From assembly GCA_965230195.1 (NCBI GenBank), contig OZ245997.1, forward strand, positions 6,572,001 to 6,636,000: a stretch of DNA of 64,000 nucleotides, in the 5' to 3' direction. Source of the DNA: Putridiphycobacter sp965230195 (GTDB lineage Bacteria > Bacteroidota > Bacteroidia > Flavobacteriales_D > Crocinitomicaceae). The notes under the pieces were generated by a model that was not told the origin of the DNA, did no database searches, and saw nothing but the letters and a program-made list of their open reading frames with translations. A program made the position numbers and the translations under genes. This document shows positions 17,019 to 27,181 of the stretch, one piece after another; position 1 is the first letter of the stretch; every line of letters starts with the position of its first letter.

Positions 17019-19766
17019 ATGGCAGGTACAGCAAAAAGATTAAATAAGGTCGCCAGGGAGTTTAACGTTAGTATTTCTACTATTGTTGAATTTCTTGCAA
17101 CCAAGGGTCACGAGATAGATTCTAAACCAACCACTAAAATAGAGGGGGAGGTTTTGAGTATCCTGGAACAGGAGTTTGCAGATGATAAATCTGCGAAGGA
17201 GAAATCGCAGCAAGCCTCTGTTAAAAGAGAGAAACGTGAGACGATTTCTTTAGAGGATATGAAATCCTCGGAACAAAAATCCAATCCGGTTCAGGAAGAG
17301 GACTTTGATGTTGAATCATTTAAAAGTTCGAATGTAGCAGAGAAGGCAACTGAAGAGGAGCCAGCTAAGCCGGCAGAAGAAAAAGCTGAGGCTGTAGAAG
17401 AAGAACCATCCAAAGAGGTGATTGGATCGGGAGATGTAAAAGTATCGGTTGTTGGAAAAATTGACCTGTCTTCCATTAACCATAAAACGAGACCTGATAA
17501 AAAGAAAAAAGTAGTTAAAACTGAGGACGAAAAACCTGCTGAAAAAAAGTCCGAAACTGCTGCTGTTAAAGAAGAGAAACCTGTAGAGAAAAAAGAAGCG
17601 CCTAAAGCTGAAAAGTCGGCACCAACTGTTGAAAAATTTGAGACCAAGACTCAGAAATTATCGGGACCTACTGTTGTAGGAAAAATAGAGTTACCGGTTG
17701 AAAAGAAAAGAACTGATAAAAAAGCGGCTGGTGGTTCGGCAGATGATAAAAGAAAGAAACGTAAGCGAATTAAAAAAGTAAACGTTGAGAATCAGGCTAA
17801 AAACAACCAGAACAGAAATCAGGGGCACAGAGGTAAAAAAGGATCAAAAGTTGAAAAGGCGCCTGCAACTGAAGCTGAAATCCAAAAGGAGATTAAGGAA
17901 ACACTTGCAAGACTGCAAGGTGGAGGAAAGAAGAAAGGGGCTAAATTCAGAAGAGAAAAAAGAGATTTAATTGCTCAAAAAAGAGAGCAGGAACTGGAGC
18001 AACAGGAATTAGAAAAAGGAATTCTGAAATTAACTGAATTCGTAACCGTTTCTGAACTTGCCAGTATGATGGATGTGTCCGCTACAGAAGTAATCGGATC
18101 GTGTATGTCACTTGGTATTTTTGCTTCAATTAACCAGCGTCTGGATGCTGAAACCATTCAATTGGTAGCTTCGGATTTTGGATTTGACACGGAGTTTATT
18201 AGTGCCGAGGTTCAGGAGTCTATTATTGTTGAAGAGGATAATGAAGAGGATCTTTTACCAAGAGCTCCGATTGTAACTGTAATGGGACATGTTGACCATG
18301 GTAAGACATCTTTATTGGATTATATCAGAAGTGCTAATGTAACCAAAGGTGAAGCCGGAGGAATTACACAGCATATTGGTGCTTATTCGGTAACCGGTGA
18401 AAGCGGAAAACAAATTACTTTCCTGGATACACCGGGTCACGAGGCCTTTACGGCCATGCGTGCCAGAGGTGCTCAGGTAACAGATATCGCCATAATTATT
18501 GTTGCGGCTGATGATGATGTGATGCCACAGACAAAAGAGGCTATTTCACATGCTCAGGCTGCAGGTGTACCAATGGTATTTGCAATTAATAAAATTGATA
18601 AACCTGGTGCTAACCCTGATAAAATAAAGGAGCAATTATCGCAAATGAATATTTTAGTGGAAGACTGGGGTGGTAAGTACCAATGTCAGGAAATTTCTGC
18701 TAAAAACGGACAAAATATTGAAGAGTTACTTGAAAAAGTACTTTTAGAGGCAGAGTTATTGGAATTAAAAGCTAATCCAAACAAAAATTCTACCGGTACA
18801 GTGGTTGAAGCTTCACTTGATAAAGGAAGAGGTTATGTAACAACTGTTCTGGTATCTGCCGGGACCCTAAAAATTGGAGATTTCATTATTGCAGGACAAC
18901 ATTACGGAAAAGTAAAAGCCATGCATAATGATAAAGGAGAATCGGTACGTGAGGCAGGGCCTTCAATTCCGGTTTCAATCCTTGGTTTCAATGGTGCACC
19001 TAGTGCCGGTGATTCTTTCAATGTATTAAGTGATGAAAGAGAAGCTAAGCAAATTGCTGTTAAGAGAGAGCAATTAAAACGTGAGCAGGGCTTAAGAACT
19101 AAGAAACACTTAACGCTTGATGAGATTGGAAGACGTTTAGCGGTTGGAGATTTCCAGGAGTTGAATGTTATTGTTAAAGGTGACGTGGATGGATCTATAG
19201 AAGCCTTGTCTGATTCATTACAAAAATTATCAACTGAGGAAATTCAGGTGAACATCATCCACAAAGCTGTCGGACAGATTTCAGAGACTGATGTGACATT
19301 GGCTGCAGCTTCAAATGCAATTATTGTTGGTTTCCAGGTACGACCATCTGCTCAGGCTCGAAAATTAGCCGAAGGTGAAGGTATTGATATCAGATTGTAC
19401 TCTGTAATCTATAAAGCAATTGATGAGATTAAAGAAGCCATGGAAGGTATGTTGTCTCCGGATATTAAAGAAGAGATATTAGGTACTGCTGAAATCCGTG
19501 AGACATTTAAAATCTCTAAAGTTGGAACTATTGCCGGATGTTTTGTAACTGATGGAACAATTATCAGAAACTCTAAAGTAAGATTAATCCGTGACGGTAT
19601 TGTGGTTTATACTGGTGAGTTGGATTCTTTAAAGCGTTTCAAAGATGATGTTAAAGAGGTGAAAAAAGGTTATGAATGTGGTTTAAGTATCACAAAATAC
19701 AATGATCTTAAAGAAGGTGATATAGTTGAAGCTTACCACGAAGTAGAGGTAGCTAAAAAACTATAA
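17019..19766 (+). CDS. infB: Translation initiation factor IF-2
   Basis: 915 residues: IF2 N-terminal helical module (1-52), a long charged Lys/Glu-rich linker (about 60-320), a second N-module (about 335-385), the GTPase domain with G1 GHVDHGKT (Gly423-Thr430), G3 DTPGHE and G4 NKID, then domains II, III and IV to the C-terminus. It brings initiator tRNA to the 30S subunit. The linker is low in complexity, which produces long spurious frames on the other strand. It ends the rimP-nusA-infB operon before a strong terminator. Confidence 0.98.
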   Translation: MAGTAKRLNKVAREFNVSISTIVEFLATKGHEIDSKPTTKIEGEVLSILEQEFADDKSAKEKSQQASVKREKRETISLEDMKSSEQKSNPVQEEDFDVESFKSSNVAEKATEEEPAKPAEEKAEAVEEEPSKEVIGSGDVKVSVVGKIDLSSINHKTRPDKKKKVVKTEDEKPAEKKSETAAVKEEKPVEKKEAPKAEKSAPTVEKFETKTQKLSGPTVVGKIELPVEKKRTDKKAAGGSADDKRKKRKRIKKVNVENQAKNNQNRNQGHRGKKGSKVEKAPATEAEIQKEIKETLARLQGGGKKKGAKFRREKRDLIAQKREQELEQQELEKGILKLTEFVTVSELASMMDVSATEVIGSCMSLGIFASINQRLDAETIQLVASDFGFDTEFISAEVQESIIVEEDNEEDLLPRAPIVTVMGHVDHGKTSLLDYIRSANVTKGEAGGITQHIGAYSVTGESGKQITFLDTPGHEAFTAMRARGAQVTDIAIIIVAADDDVMPQTKEAISHAQAAGVPMVFAINKIDKPGANPDKIKEQLSQMNILVEDWGGKYQCQEISAKNGQNIEELLEKVLLEAELLELKANPNKNSTGTVVEASLDKGRGYVTTVLVSAGTLKIGDFIIAGQHYGKVKAMHNDKGESVREAGPSIPVSILGFNGAPSAGDSFNVLSDEREAKQIAVKREQLKREQGLRTKKHLTLDEIGRRLAVGDFQELNVIVKGDVDGSIEALSDSLQKLSTEEIQVNIIHKAVGQISETDVTLAAASNAIIVGFQVRPSAQARKLAEGEGIDIRLYSVIYKAIDEIKEAMEGMLSPDIKEEILGTAEIRETFKISKVGTIAGCFVTDGTIIRNSKVRLIRDGIVVYTGELDSLKRFKDDVKEVKKGYECGLSITKYNDLKEGDIVEAYHEVEVAKKL

Positions 19767-19791
19767 AAACCGAACAACAAAATATAGCTCG

Positions 19792-19826
19792 AAAGAGGCT
19801 GTCTTTTTAAGACAGCCTCTTTTTTT
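19792..19826 (+). terminator. Terminator of the rimP-nusA-infB operon
   Basis: Stem of 14 pairs (19792-19805 with 19809-19822, loop TTT), GC-rich core GAGGCTGTC, followed by a T-run. It begins 26 bases after the infB stop. Confidence 0.93.
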
Positions 19827-19878
19827 GCAATAAAAATTATTAAAGAGACAATAAAAACAAGCTAAGCCTTATGTGCAT

Positions 19879-20047
19879 CAGCCCGGCCATAAAAATGAAG
19901 ACTGAGTGAGAGACATTGATCAGGCCTGTGATACTGTTCTTGTCTTCCTGATTTTGGGCTGCCCCCTTTTGTTTATCAGTATTTCAAACACGTTCAGATT
20001 CGAATCCTGATTTGATTAATTTATGATAACATAAATCAGGATTTTTT
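19879..20047 (+). ncRNA. Candidate structured RNA between infB and the SprB-repeat gene
   Basis: The gene-free gap 19827-20143 is not featureless. A long rod-like hairpin can be drawn at 19879-19961: CAGCCC/GGGCTG (19879-19884 with 19956-19961), AAAAT/ATTTT (19892-19896 with 19951-19955), GAAGAC/GTCTTC (19897-19902 with 19942-19947), with a 7-base bulge on the left and a 3-base bulge on the right. A separate terminator-like hairpin follows (20003-20047). Size and shape are compatible with a 6S-like or other small RNA, but I see no family signature and no clear promoter upstream. It lies between the infB terminator and the promoter of the next gene. Low certainty. Confidence 0.35.
20003..20047 (+). 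terminator. Terminator-like hairpin downstream of the candidate RNA
   Basis: AATCCTGATTT (20003-20013) pairs perfectly with AAATCAGGATT (20033-20043), followed by TTTT. An inner alternative pairs ATTTATG with CATAAAT (20019-20025 with 20030-20036). No coding gene ends just upstream, which is why it hints at a non-coding transcript. Confidence 0.65.
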
Positions 20048-20143
20048 GGTCAAAAATCTATAAAATATCTGTCAAAAAACCAATTTTACCTACGACAAAT
20101 AGCTAAAAAATATAGACGAATCACTGTTTTTTATCGATAAAAA

Positions 20144-20173
20144 TTGCTGTTCTCGTGAAATTCACTATCTTTG
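20144..20173 (+). promoter_or_regulatory. Promoter of the SprB-repeat gene
   Basis: TTG (20144-20146), 19-base spacer, TATCTTTG (20166-20173). Transcription should start near 20179, downstream of the first in-frame ATG (20155) and upstream of the ATG pair at 20194/20197. This fixes the likely start of the gene. Confidence 0.78.
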
Positions 20174-20193
20174 TCGTTGAAATTCCGATATTT

Positions 20194-23100
20194 ATGATGA
20201 CAAGAATATTTTTAATTTCGCTTTTCTTTAAATCTGCCCTTTTGTTTAGTCAGATTGATACACTTCATTATTTTCCCCCACTATTCGGAAGACTTAATGT
20301 TGATGATCATTATATAGCGATATCCACATTGTCAGCAAACAATGTTTTTGTTGACATTAAATCAGGAGACGGTACATTAATTCAAAATGTGGTAGTCTCT
20401 GCAGGTAACCCCTCTCTTACCTTGTTAGGTTCAGGCTCTTCGAGTCAGGGAATGATTGATGTTAATGGTTTAAATTCAGTAAATGCTTCTGATGGGATAG
20501 TTGTTACCGCTTCTGAACCGGTTTTTGCAAACCTGCGTCACGTACAGGCTGCTCAGGGCTTATGCTTAACAGGAAAGGGATCAAACGCAATGGGAACCTC
20601 TTTTCGTTCAGGCCACTTGTACAATAATCAAAACATGAAGCAGGTAAAGGCACATTTCATATCAGTAATGGCCACAGAAAATAATACGGTTGTTGATTTT
20701 TCAGATTTTTCTCAAAATGTCATTTTTAAAAATACTTCAGTATCAAATAATACATCTGATCCTATCAATGTGACTTTAAATCAAGGAGAATCGTATGTTA
20801 TTGCTGCATATGTTAATGAGTCGGGAGCAACTGGTAACAGGAATGATATTAACGGGACAAAAATTTCGTCTAATAAACCTATAGTGGTTAATACAGGATC
20901 GTGGCTTGGTGGTGGAACCGGAAATGGCAGAGATATAGGTGTAGATCAGATTATTCCGGTCTCTGGAATAGGTAACGAATATGTATTTAAGGAAGGGGAC
21001 GGTCCTTCATCAAACGAACGACCTTGTGTTGTGGCGGAATATAATAATACTCAGATTTTTGTGAATGGTGGAGCCTCACCGGTTGCAACGATTAATGCAG
21101 GGGAATACTATCACCTATCAAACAGCAGCTATGCTTCGAATGGCAATATTTATATCAATACCTCTCAACCTACCTATATTTACCAATCTCTTTCAGGAAC
21201 AAGCAGTGCCAGTAACGGTTTGACCTTTATACCACCGATAAAATGTTTTGGGCTAAAAGAGGTAGAGATTTCTAATATAAATTTAGTTGGAGTACCTACT
21301 GTATCAATAACATCAAGAGCCGGAGCAAATGTTTATGTTAATTATAGTGCTACTCCACTTACAGGTGCTTTACCTGTTACAGGTAATCCAAATTGGGAAA
21401 CATATGAAGTGTCAGGGGGTACCGGGAATTTTCATGTCAGTTCTGACAGCACAATTAATGTTGCTTTATTAACTTTAAGTGCCCCGCGAGGATCTGCAGG
21501 ATACTTTTCGGGCTTCTCCAGCTTTAACGAAGTTGAAAGGGGAGATACATCAGATTTTGTGATGTGTACCGATAGCGTCAGTTCATTTATTAAGCTAAAT
21601 ATAGAAGGGCCATATCATTCGATTACGCCAACGTTAGTCAATCCATTAAATGGTGGGAGTATTACTGTAAATAATGTTGTTAATGATACGATTTACTATT
21701 CTTATCAAAATAATTCACCATTAGGTGTTGTAGATTCTGTAGAATTAGAAGTTTGCAAGGTACTGGATTGTATAGGTTCTCAGGCAGACACTTTGTGTAC
21801 CACATCTAAACTTGTTTTTACCAAATATGCAACTATTAATCCGGGGATTGGTGATTCGGTTGTGGTATGTGCAGACACCAGTTCTATAAACCTGATCGAT
21901 TTGGTTTCCGGTAACCCCGGAACGGGATATTGGGTGGACGAAGATGAGTCGGGATTACTTTTTAATGGTACGTTTCAAACCAGTCTGGCCTCACCGGGCA
22001 TTTATCATTTTTCATATATTGTAAATGGACAATATGGTTGCTACGATTCGACAATAGTCACACTTAATGTTTTTCCATTAAACAGTACTGAATGTTGTCC
22101 TTTAGACCCTGATTTTTTGATTTCAAATGTTTCTTGTAACGGAGGGAATAATGGTTTTATTCAAATAATAGATAATAGTGCTGTTCAATTCAGCATTGAC
22201 GGTGGAACAACATTTCAAAATTCGGGAAACTTCCAAAATTTAGTGGCCGGAACTTATGCTGTAAAGGTTGAATTGGGATCAAATTGCTTTTTTGATACAA
22301 CTATTATTATTACAGAGCCCCTGCCATTAACATTAACAGTTGATATTGATTCTGTTTCTTGCCTGGGAGCTTGTGATGGAGAACTTTTAGTCCAGGGTAA
22401 CGGTGGAGTTTTACCATATAATTATCAGATTACGGGACAATCTACACAATCCACTCCAGGTTTTACAGGGCTTTGTGCCGGTAATTATGGCGTGACCATA
22501 ACTGATTCACACAATTGTACAGTAAATACAAATAGTATTATTAGCGAGCCGCCATTATTGTCAGTAATATTGGATTCTGTTATTGATGAAACTTGTGGTA
22601 ATGCGAATGGTTCAATTACTGTTATTGCTAATGGAGGAACACCAAATTACCAATATTCGTTAGACAATGTCAACTATCAAACTTCACCTGTTTTTTTAGG
22701 ATTATCAGCCGGAACACATTTGCTTTATGTAAAAGATTTTAATAATTGTACGGTACAAATGAGTACTGTTGTTAATAATCAGTCAGGACCGGTTCCGTTT
22801 GTAGATAGTTTAAAAGATCTTTCCTGTTTTTCAGGTGCAAATGGATTGGCAATTATCGGAGTAAATGGTGGGACACCTGGTTTTCAGTTTACTCTGGATA
22901 ATGGTATTCCTCAATTGTCAAATGTTTTTAATACACTGATTGCAGGAAATCATACGGTTACCGTTATTGATGCTAATGGTTGCGAAGACAGTATTAGTTT
23001 CTCATTAACTGAGCCAACACCATTAAATTTATCTGTTTCAAGCGATAGCACTACATGTTTTGGAGATTGTAACGGTCAGGTTTACCTGGAGGTATCTGGC

Positions 23101-26100
23101 TCTAACCCACCTTATAATTATAGTATCGGCGGAGGGTTATTCAGCCAAAATGCATTTTATCAGTTTGATACTATTATTAATTTATGTGCTGTATCCAATA
23201 GCAATGTTATTATTAAAGACAGTTTGGATTGTTTAATTAATACGTTTATTACGATTAATGAACCCGATTCAATTCAAATCAATACTTCACCTGTTGATCC
23301 GACCTGTTTTGATTATTGTGATGGGGCGATAAGTGTTTCTGCAAGTGGAGGAACGGGTAGCTTTGAATATAGTATCGATAATGGCTTGACTTTTCAGTCG
23401 GGGGGGCAGTTTAATAATTTGTGTGATGGTAATTATGACATTTCAGTCAGAGATATAAACCAATGTATCATATTTGATACATTAAGTATTGATGAACCAG
23501 CAGGTTTTGGCATTGGAATCGTAAACGTAGTTCACACTACATGTGGTAATTCCGGGGGAGAAATTGAAGTGGAAATACTGGGGGCAGTTAATCCGGATTA
23601 CACTTTTACAAATCTGACCACAGGTACAGTCGTAACAGACCCAAATACAGCTACATTTACCAATTTAGTGTCGGGTGCTTATACTATTGAGGCAGTTGAC
23701 AATAGTGGTTGTGTTGATACAATGCATATTGGGGTAAATGATAATAGTCTCACTATTGTTTTAACCCCTGTTTCGGTAACAAATGTACCCTGTTATGGTG
23801 ATTGTACAGGTTCTTTCACTGTTTCGGCAACAGGAGGAATTCCGCCATATCAATATTCAATTGATGGAGGGGCATTAGGTAATTCAAGTACTTTTAGCGG
23901 TTTGTGTGCCGGTCAGTACCTGGTGTTGGTTCAGGATATGGCCGGTTGTATAGAAACCATTCAGCTGGAAATAACAGAGCCAGATGAATTGTTATTTTCG
24001 GAAAATGTAACAGATTTGACCTGTAACTCAATTTGTACTGGTCAAATCGATTTTTTTGATATCTCAGGAGGAACACTGCCATATACATTTAGCATTGATA
24101 ATGGTTTAAATTATGTGAACGATTCAAGTTTTACAAACCTTTGCGCCGGATCGTATAATTTGGTAGTTAATGACAATAATAATTGCCAGACAACCGCATT
24201 TACACAAATTTCAGAGCCAACTGCTTTAAACGGAAATTATGCTGCCTATAATCTGACCTGTAATAATACAGGTGATGGAATCATATTATTATCCGCCTCA
24301 GGCGGAACCCCAAATTATCAGTACAGTATTGATAACGGGCAAACTTATTCATCTGCCTCAACTTTTACGGGATTAGATGCAAGCACTTATTATATCGAAA
24401 TATCAGATAATAATAATTGTACGTATACCGATTCCATTGTTGTGACAGAGCCTGCCCCTAATGTACTTACTGTTACAAAAACAGAAAATATTTGCAGCGA
24501 TATGTGTTCCGGAGAACTGATTCTGAACACTTCAGGAGGTACAGCTCCTTACCTTTACAGTATCAATAATGGGGTTAATTTCCAAAGTACAACTACTTTT
24601 AACAACTTGTGTTCTGGTATTTATCAGTTATTGGTCACGGATAATAACGGCTGTCAGATTAGTACTACAGATTCTCTGGCGTATATCGATACACTTACCA
24701 TGAATATAACAAGTACCGATTCTTACTGTAATTTGCAAAGCGGTACCATTGATATTGTTGCACAAGGTGGAACACCCGGGTATACTTATTCGATTGATAA
24801 TTTGAATTACGTGAACACTAATTCATTTAGTTCATTAAATGCTTCAGTTTATGATGTCTCGGTAAAAGACGTTAACAGCTGTTTGATTGCCAGTCAGGTG
24901 ACGATCTCAAGCTTTCCACCTCCGGTAATTGATTCAGTCAGTACCGTTTTGCCTTGTCATGGTGTATGTAATGGTGAAATAGCCATTTATGCAAGTACAG
25001 GAACAGGACCATATGAATTCTCAATTGATGGTGCTAATTTTCAAAGCAATAGTCAATTTAGTAACGTTTGTCCCGGAACTTATACCGTGACAGTAAGAGA
25101 TGCCAATGGATGTACTGCTGATTTACCATATGTTTTGTCTGAGCCGGACACAATTTCATTTAATGCAAATGTAAGCCCTATTCTTTGTTATGGAGATAAT
25201 TCTGCAATAATCAATGTGATGGCTCAGGGAGGCATTGGACAATTATCATATTCAATTAATAATTCAGTACCCGGAAGTCTGAATAATTTTACTCAACTTG
25301 GTCCGGGAAATTATACCATAGATATTACTGATGGGCTTGGTTGCACTGTTCAATTTGATACCATAATTACCCAACCTTTTCAAATGCAGTTAACAATGAG
25401 TGCAACCAGCCCATCTTGTTTTGGATTCTGTGATGGTAGTTTAGAAGCAATGGTTTCAGGAGGTACAGTGAGTGGGTCATATAATTATACATGGTCTCAA
25501 TTCAATTCAAACACTCAACTTCAAAATAATGTATGTGCCGGATTATATTCAGTAGTTGTTCAGGACGATAACGGATGTTCTGTTGATACTGTAAACTTTG
25601 AGGTGACTCAGCCTGATGAGATTGAAATTGATAGTATTCAAATTACAGGAGTAGATTGTTACGGTTTACCATCAGGAAGTAATATTGCAGCCTATCCATC
25701 TGGCTACCTTTACAGTTTTGATGGATTAAATTTTTCAGTAAGTAACCAGATTAATAATTTGGCAACTGGAAATTATACTGTACATGTTCAGGATTTTAAT
25801 GGTTGTTCGGGTGACAGTGTTGAAGTATATATTCCAACGCCTCAGCCATTAATCGGATACGTTAATCCTGATCAGGTCATTTGCCCGAATGATATTGTTT
25901 CTGTCTCCGCAATTCCAATTGGAGGAGTACAGCCCTATCAATATAACTGGAATAACGGATTGAATAATCAGGAAACGTTTTCTGAGTCGGTTCCAAATGA
26001 TACTATCTATTTTGTTGAAATAACAGATAATAACGGATGCACTGTCCAAACCGATACTTTTACAGTGACTACTTCTGTTCCACCTGCCATAACAGTCAGT

Positions 26101-27111
26101 AATGATACCGTGGTCTGTTCAGGTGAAATTGTAAACTTAACTGCTACTCCTGATAATCTTTTGGAGAATTATTATTTTAATTGGAGTACAGGTTCTGATG
26201 ATACGCTTTATACTATTTCACCATTAATAACCAGCGATACCATCATTAGTATTTCAATAACAGATGAATGCGGTCAGATGGCTATTGATACCATTCGGGT
26301 TAATCTGTTCCCAGAACCTGTTTTTGATTTTCAATACGATAGCTTAATGGGATGTTTACCATATGAAGCAGATATACAAATTGCCATATCGCCTGATAAT
26401 ATTGCTGGTAATATTGATTGGAAAAGTAGTTTGGGAACCATTGAAATGATGACAAATACTAATCTGGTAATAGATTATTCTGTTCCGGGAGTCGATCAGA
26501 TACAGGCGTCCTACACTTCGTTAGATGGTTGTTATTATGAAAGAATATTTGACAATTATATCAAAGTCAGTACTTCTCCGGTGGCCAATTTTTCTTATAC
26601 ACCTAAGCAGCCGGATACTTATGATGAAAATATCCAGTTTATCAATACGTCATCAGATTATTCAATAAGTAACTGGACAATTAGTTCTGATGAATTTACT
26701 ACCCGTGATTTAACTTATCCTATTCAGGAAATTGGTGATGTTTATATGCCTTTAAACGCTTGTCTGGAAGTATCAACAGCTGATGGTTGCTCCGATAAAA
26801 TTTGTCAGTCAATACAATTGGTGGTTGATCAGCAGGTATATGTTCCAAATGCATTTACACCGGATGAAAGTTCCAACTCAATTTTTAAGGTCGAAGGGGA
26901 AAATATTGACAGGTATGGATTCCATCTAGCCATCTATAATCGCTGGGGAGAGATTGTTTTTGAATCGTTTGATATGGACAGCGGTTGGGATGGAACCTAT
27001 CATGGTCAAAGGGCTATGGCTGGGGTATATATTTGGAAGGTTGAGGCCGGCTTAAAAAGCAGCCCTGGTGAGGTCAACGATTTTTCCGGACATGTAACCT
27101 TGTTGAGGTAA
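20194..27111 (+). CDS. Giant T9SS surface protein with about 16 SprB-type repeats and CHU_C domain
   Basis: 2305 residues from the ATG at 20194; the frame opens at 20155, but the promoter lies across that stretch and MMTRIFLISLFFKSALLFSQ is a proper signal peptide. Order of parts: an IgGFc-binding-like region (about residues 25-435, with TKISSNKPIVVNTGSW), a linker, about 16 tandem SprB-type repeats of 75-80 residues (about 630-1890; each starts near a Cys, has a YSIDNG-like core, a FxxLCAGxY turn and a DxNGC end), PKD-like segments, and a C-terminal CHU_C domain (VPNAFTPDESSN, IYNRWGEIVF, GWDGTYHG). SprB in Flavobacterium is the mobile gliding adhesin. A role in adhesion or gliding is likely; the ligand is unknown. 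Confidence 0.9.
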   Translation: MMTRIFLISLFFKSALLFSQIDTLHYFPPLFGRLNVDDHYIAISTLSANNVFVDIKSGDGTLIQNVVVSAGNPSLTLLGSGSSSQGMIDVNGLNSVNASDGIVVTASEPVFANLRHVQAAQGLCLTGKGSNAMGTSFRSGHLYNNQNMKQVKAHFISVMATENNTVVDFSDFSQNVIFKNTSVSNNTSDPINVTLNQGESYVIAAYVNESGATGNRNDINGTKISSNKPIVVNTGSWLGGGTGNGRDIGVDQIIPVSGIGNEYVFKEGDGPSSNERPCVVAEYNNTQIFVNGGASPVATINAGEYYHLSNSSYASNGNIYINTSQPTYIYQSLSGTSSASNGLTFIPPIKCFGLKEVEISNINLVGVPTVSITSRAGANVYVNYSATPLTGALPVTGNPNWETYEVSGGTGNFHVSSDSTINVALLTLSAPRGSAGYFSGFSSFNEVERGDTSDFVMCTDSVSSFIKLNIEGPYHSITPTLVNPLNGGSITVNNVVNDTIYYSYQNNSPLGVVDSVELEVCKVLDCIGSQADTLCTTSKLVFTKYATINPGIGDSVVVCADTSSINLIDLVSGNPGTGYWVDEDESGLLFNGTFQTSLASPGIYHFSYIVNGQYGCYDSTIVTLNVFPLNSTECCPLDPDFLISNVSCNGGNNGFIQIIDNSAVQFSIDGGTTFQNSGNFQNLVAGTYAVKVELGSNCFFDTTIIITEPLPLTLTVDIDSVSCLGACDGELLVQGNGGVLPYNYQITGQSTQSTPGFTGLCAGNYGVTITDSHNCTVNTNSIISEPPLLSVILDSVIDETCGNANGSITVIANGGTPNYQYSLDNVNYQTSPVFLGLSAGTHLLYVKDFNNCTVQMSTVVNNQSGPVPFVDSLKDLSCFSGANGLAIIGVNGGTPGFQFTLDNGIPQLSNVFNTLIAGNHTVTVIDANGCEDSISFSLTEPTPLNLSVSSDSTTCFGDCNGQVYLEVSGSNPPYNYSIGGGLFSQNAFYQFDTIINLCAVSNSNVIIKDSLDCLINTFITINEPDSIQINTSPVDPTCFDYCDGAISVSASGGTGSFEYSIDNGLTFQSGGQFNNLCDGNYDISVRDINQCIIFDTLSIDEPAGFGIGIVNVVHTTCGNSGGEIEVEILGAVNPDYTFTNLTTGTVVTDPNTATFTNLVSGAYTIEAVDNSGCVDTMHIGVNDNSLTIVLTPVSVTNVPCYGDCTGSFTVSATGGIPPYQYSIDGGALGNSSTFSGLCAGQYLVLVQDMAGCIETIQLEITEPDELLFSENVTDLTCNSICTGQIDFFDISGGTLPYTFSIDNGLNYVNDSSFTNLCAGSYNLVVNDNNNCQTTAFTQISEPTALNGNYAAYNLTCNNTGDGIILLSASGGTPNYQYSIDNGQTYSSASTFTGLDASTYYIEISDNNNCTYTDSIVVTEPAPNVLTVTKTENICSDMCSGELILNTSGGTAPYLYSINNGVNFQSTTTFNNLCSGIYQLLVTDNNGCQISTTDSLAYIDTLTMNITSTDSYCNLQSGTIDIVAQGGTPGYTYSIDNLNYVNTNSFSSLNASVYDVSVKDVNSCLIASQVTISSFPPPVIDSVSTVLPCHGVCNGEIAIYASTGTGPYEFSIDGANFQSNSQFSNVCPGTYTVTVRDANGCTADLPYVLSEPDTISFNANVSPILCYGDNSAIINVMAQGGIGQLSYSINNSVPGSLNNFTQLGPGNYTIDITDGLGCTVQFDTIITQPFQMQLTMSATSPSCFGFCDGSLEAMVSGGTVSGSYNYTWSQFNSNTQLQNNVCAGLYSVVVQDDNGCSVDTVNFEVTQPDEIEIDSIQITGVDCYGLPSGSNIAAYPSGYLYSFDGLNFSVSNQINNLATGNYTVHVQDFNGCSGDSVEVYIPTPQPLIGYVNPDQVICPNDIVSVSAIPIGGVQPYQYNWNNGLNNQETFSESVPNDTIYFVEITDNNGCTVQTDTFTVTTSVPPAITVSNDTVVCSGEIVNLTATPDNLLENYYFNWSTGSDDTLYTISPLITSDTIISISITDECGQMAIDTIRVNLFPEPVFDFQYDSLMGCLPYEADIQIAISPDNIAGNIDWKSSLGTIEMMTNTNLVIDYSVPGVDQIQASYTSLDGCYYERIFDNYIKVSTSPVANFSYTPKQPDTYDENIQFINTSSDYSISNWTISSDEFTTRDLTYPIQEIGDVYMPLNACLEVSTADGCSDKICQSIQLVVDQQVYVPNAFTPDESSNSIFKVEGENIDRYGFHLAIYNRWGEIVFESFDMDSGWDGTYHGQRAMAGVYIWKVEAGLKSSPGEVNDFSGHVTLLR

Positions 27112-27165
27112 TCGGGAGATCAGGTAAATATTTTTTATAACCATAAAACCGCTCTCTTTTTTTCT

Positions 27166-27173
27166 TATTTTTG
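27166..27173 (+). promoter_or_regulatory. -7 element of the helicase gene
   Basis: TATTTTTG fits TAnnTTTG and ends 8 bases before the GTG at 27182, so the message would have a leader of only a few bases. No TTTG is seen 19 bases upstream. Confidence 0.45.
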
Positions 27174-27181
27174 AGGTACTT

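Noticed and set aside
17291..17647. 118-residue frame on the minus strand within infB
   Set aside because: Ser- and Ala-rich shadow of the Lys/Glu-rich IF-2 linker; infB is certain on the other strand.
19990..20015. tRNA T-arm-like sequence (ATTCGAATCC)
   Set aside because: No acceptor, D or anticodon arms can be built around it; it is part of the terminator-like hairpin region.
22105..25880. DNA-level tandem repeat or CRISPR-like array in the SprB region
   Set aside because: The repetition is at protein level only; nucleotide identity between units is low and spacing varies.
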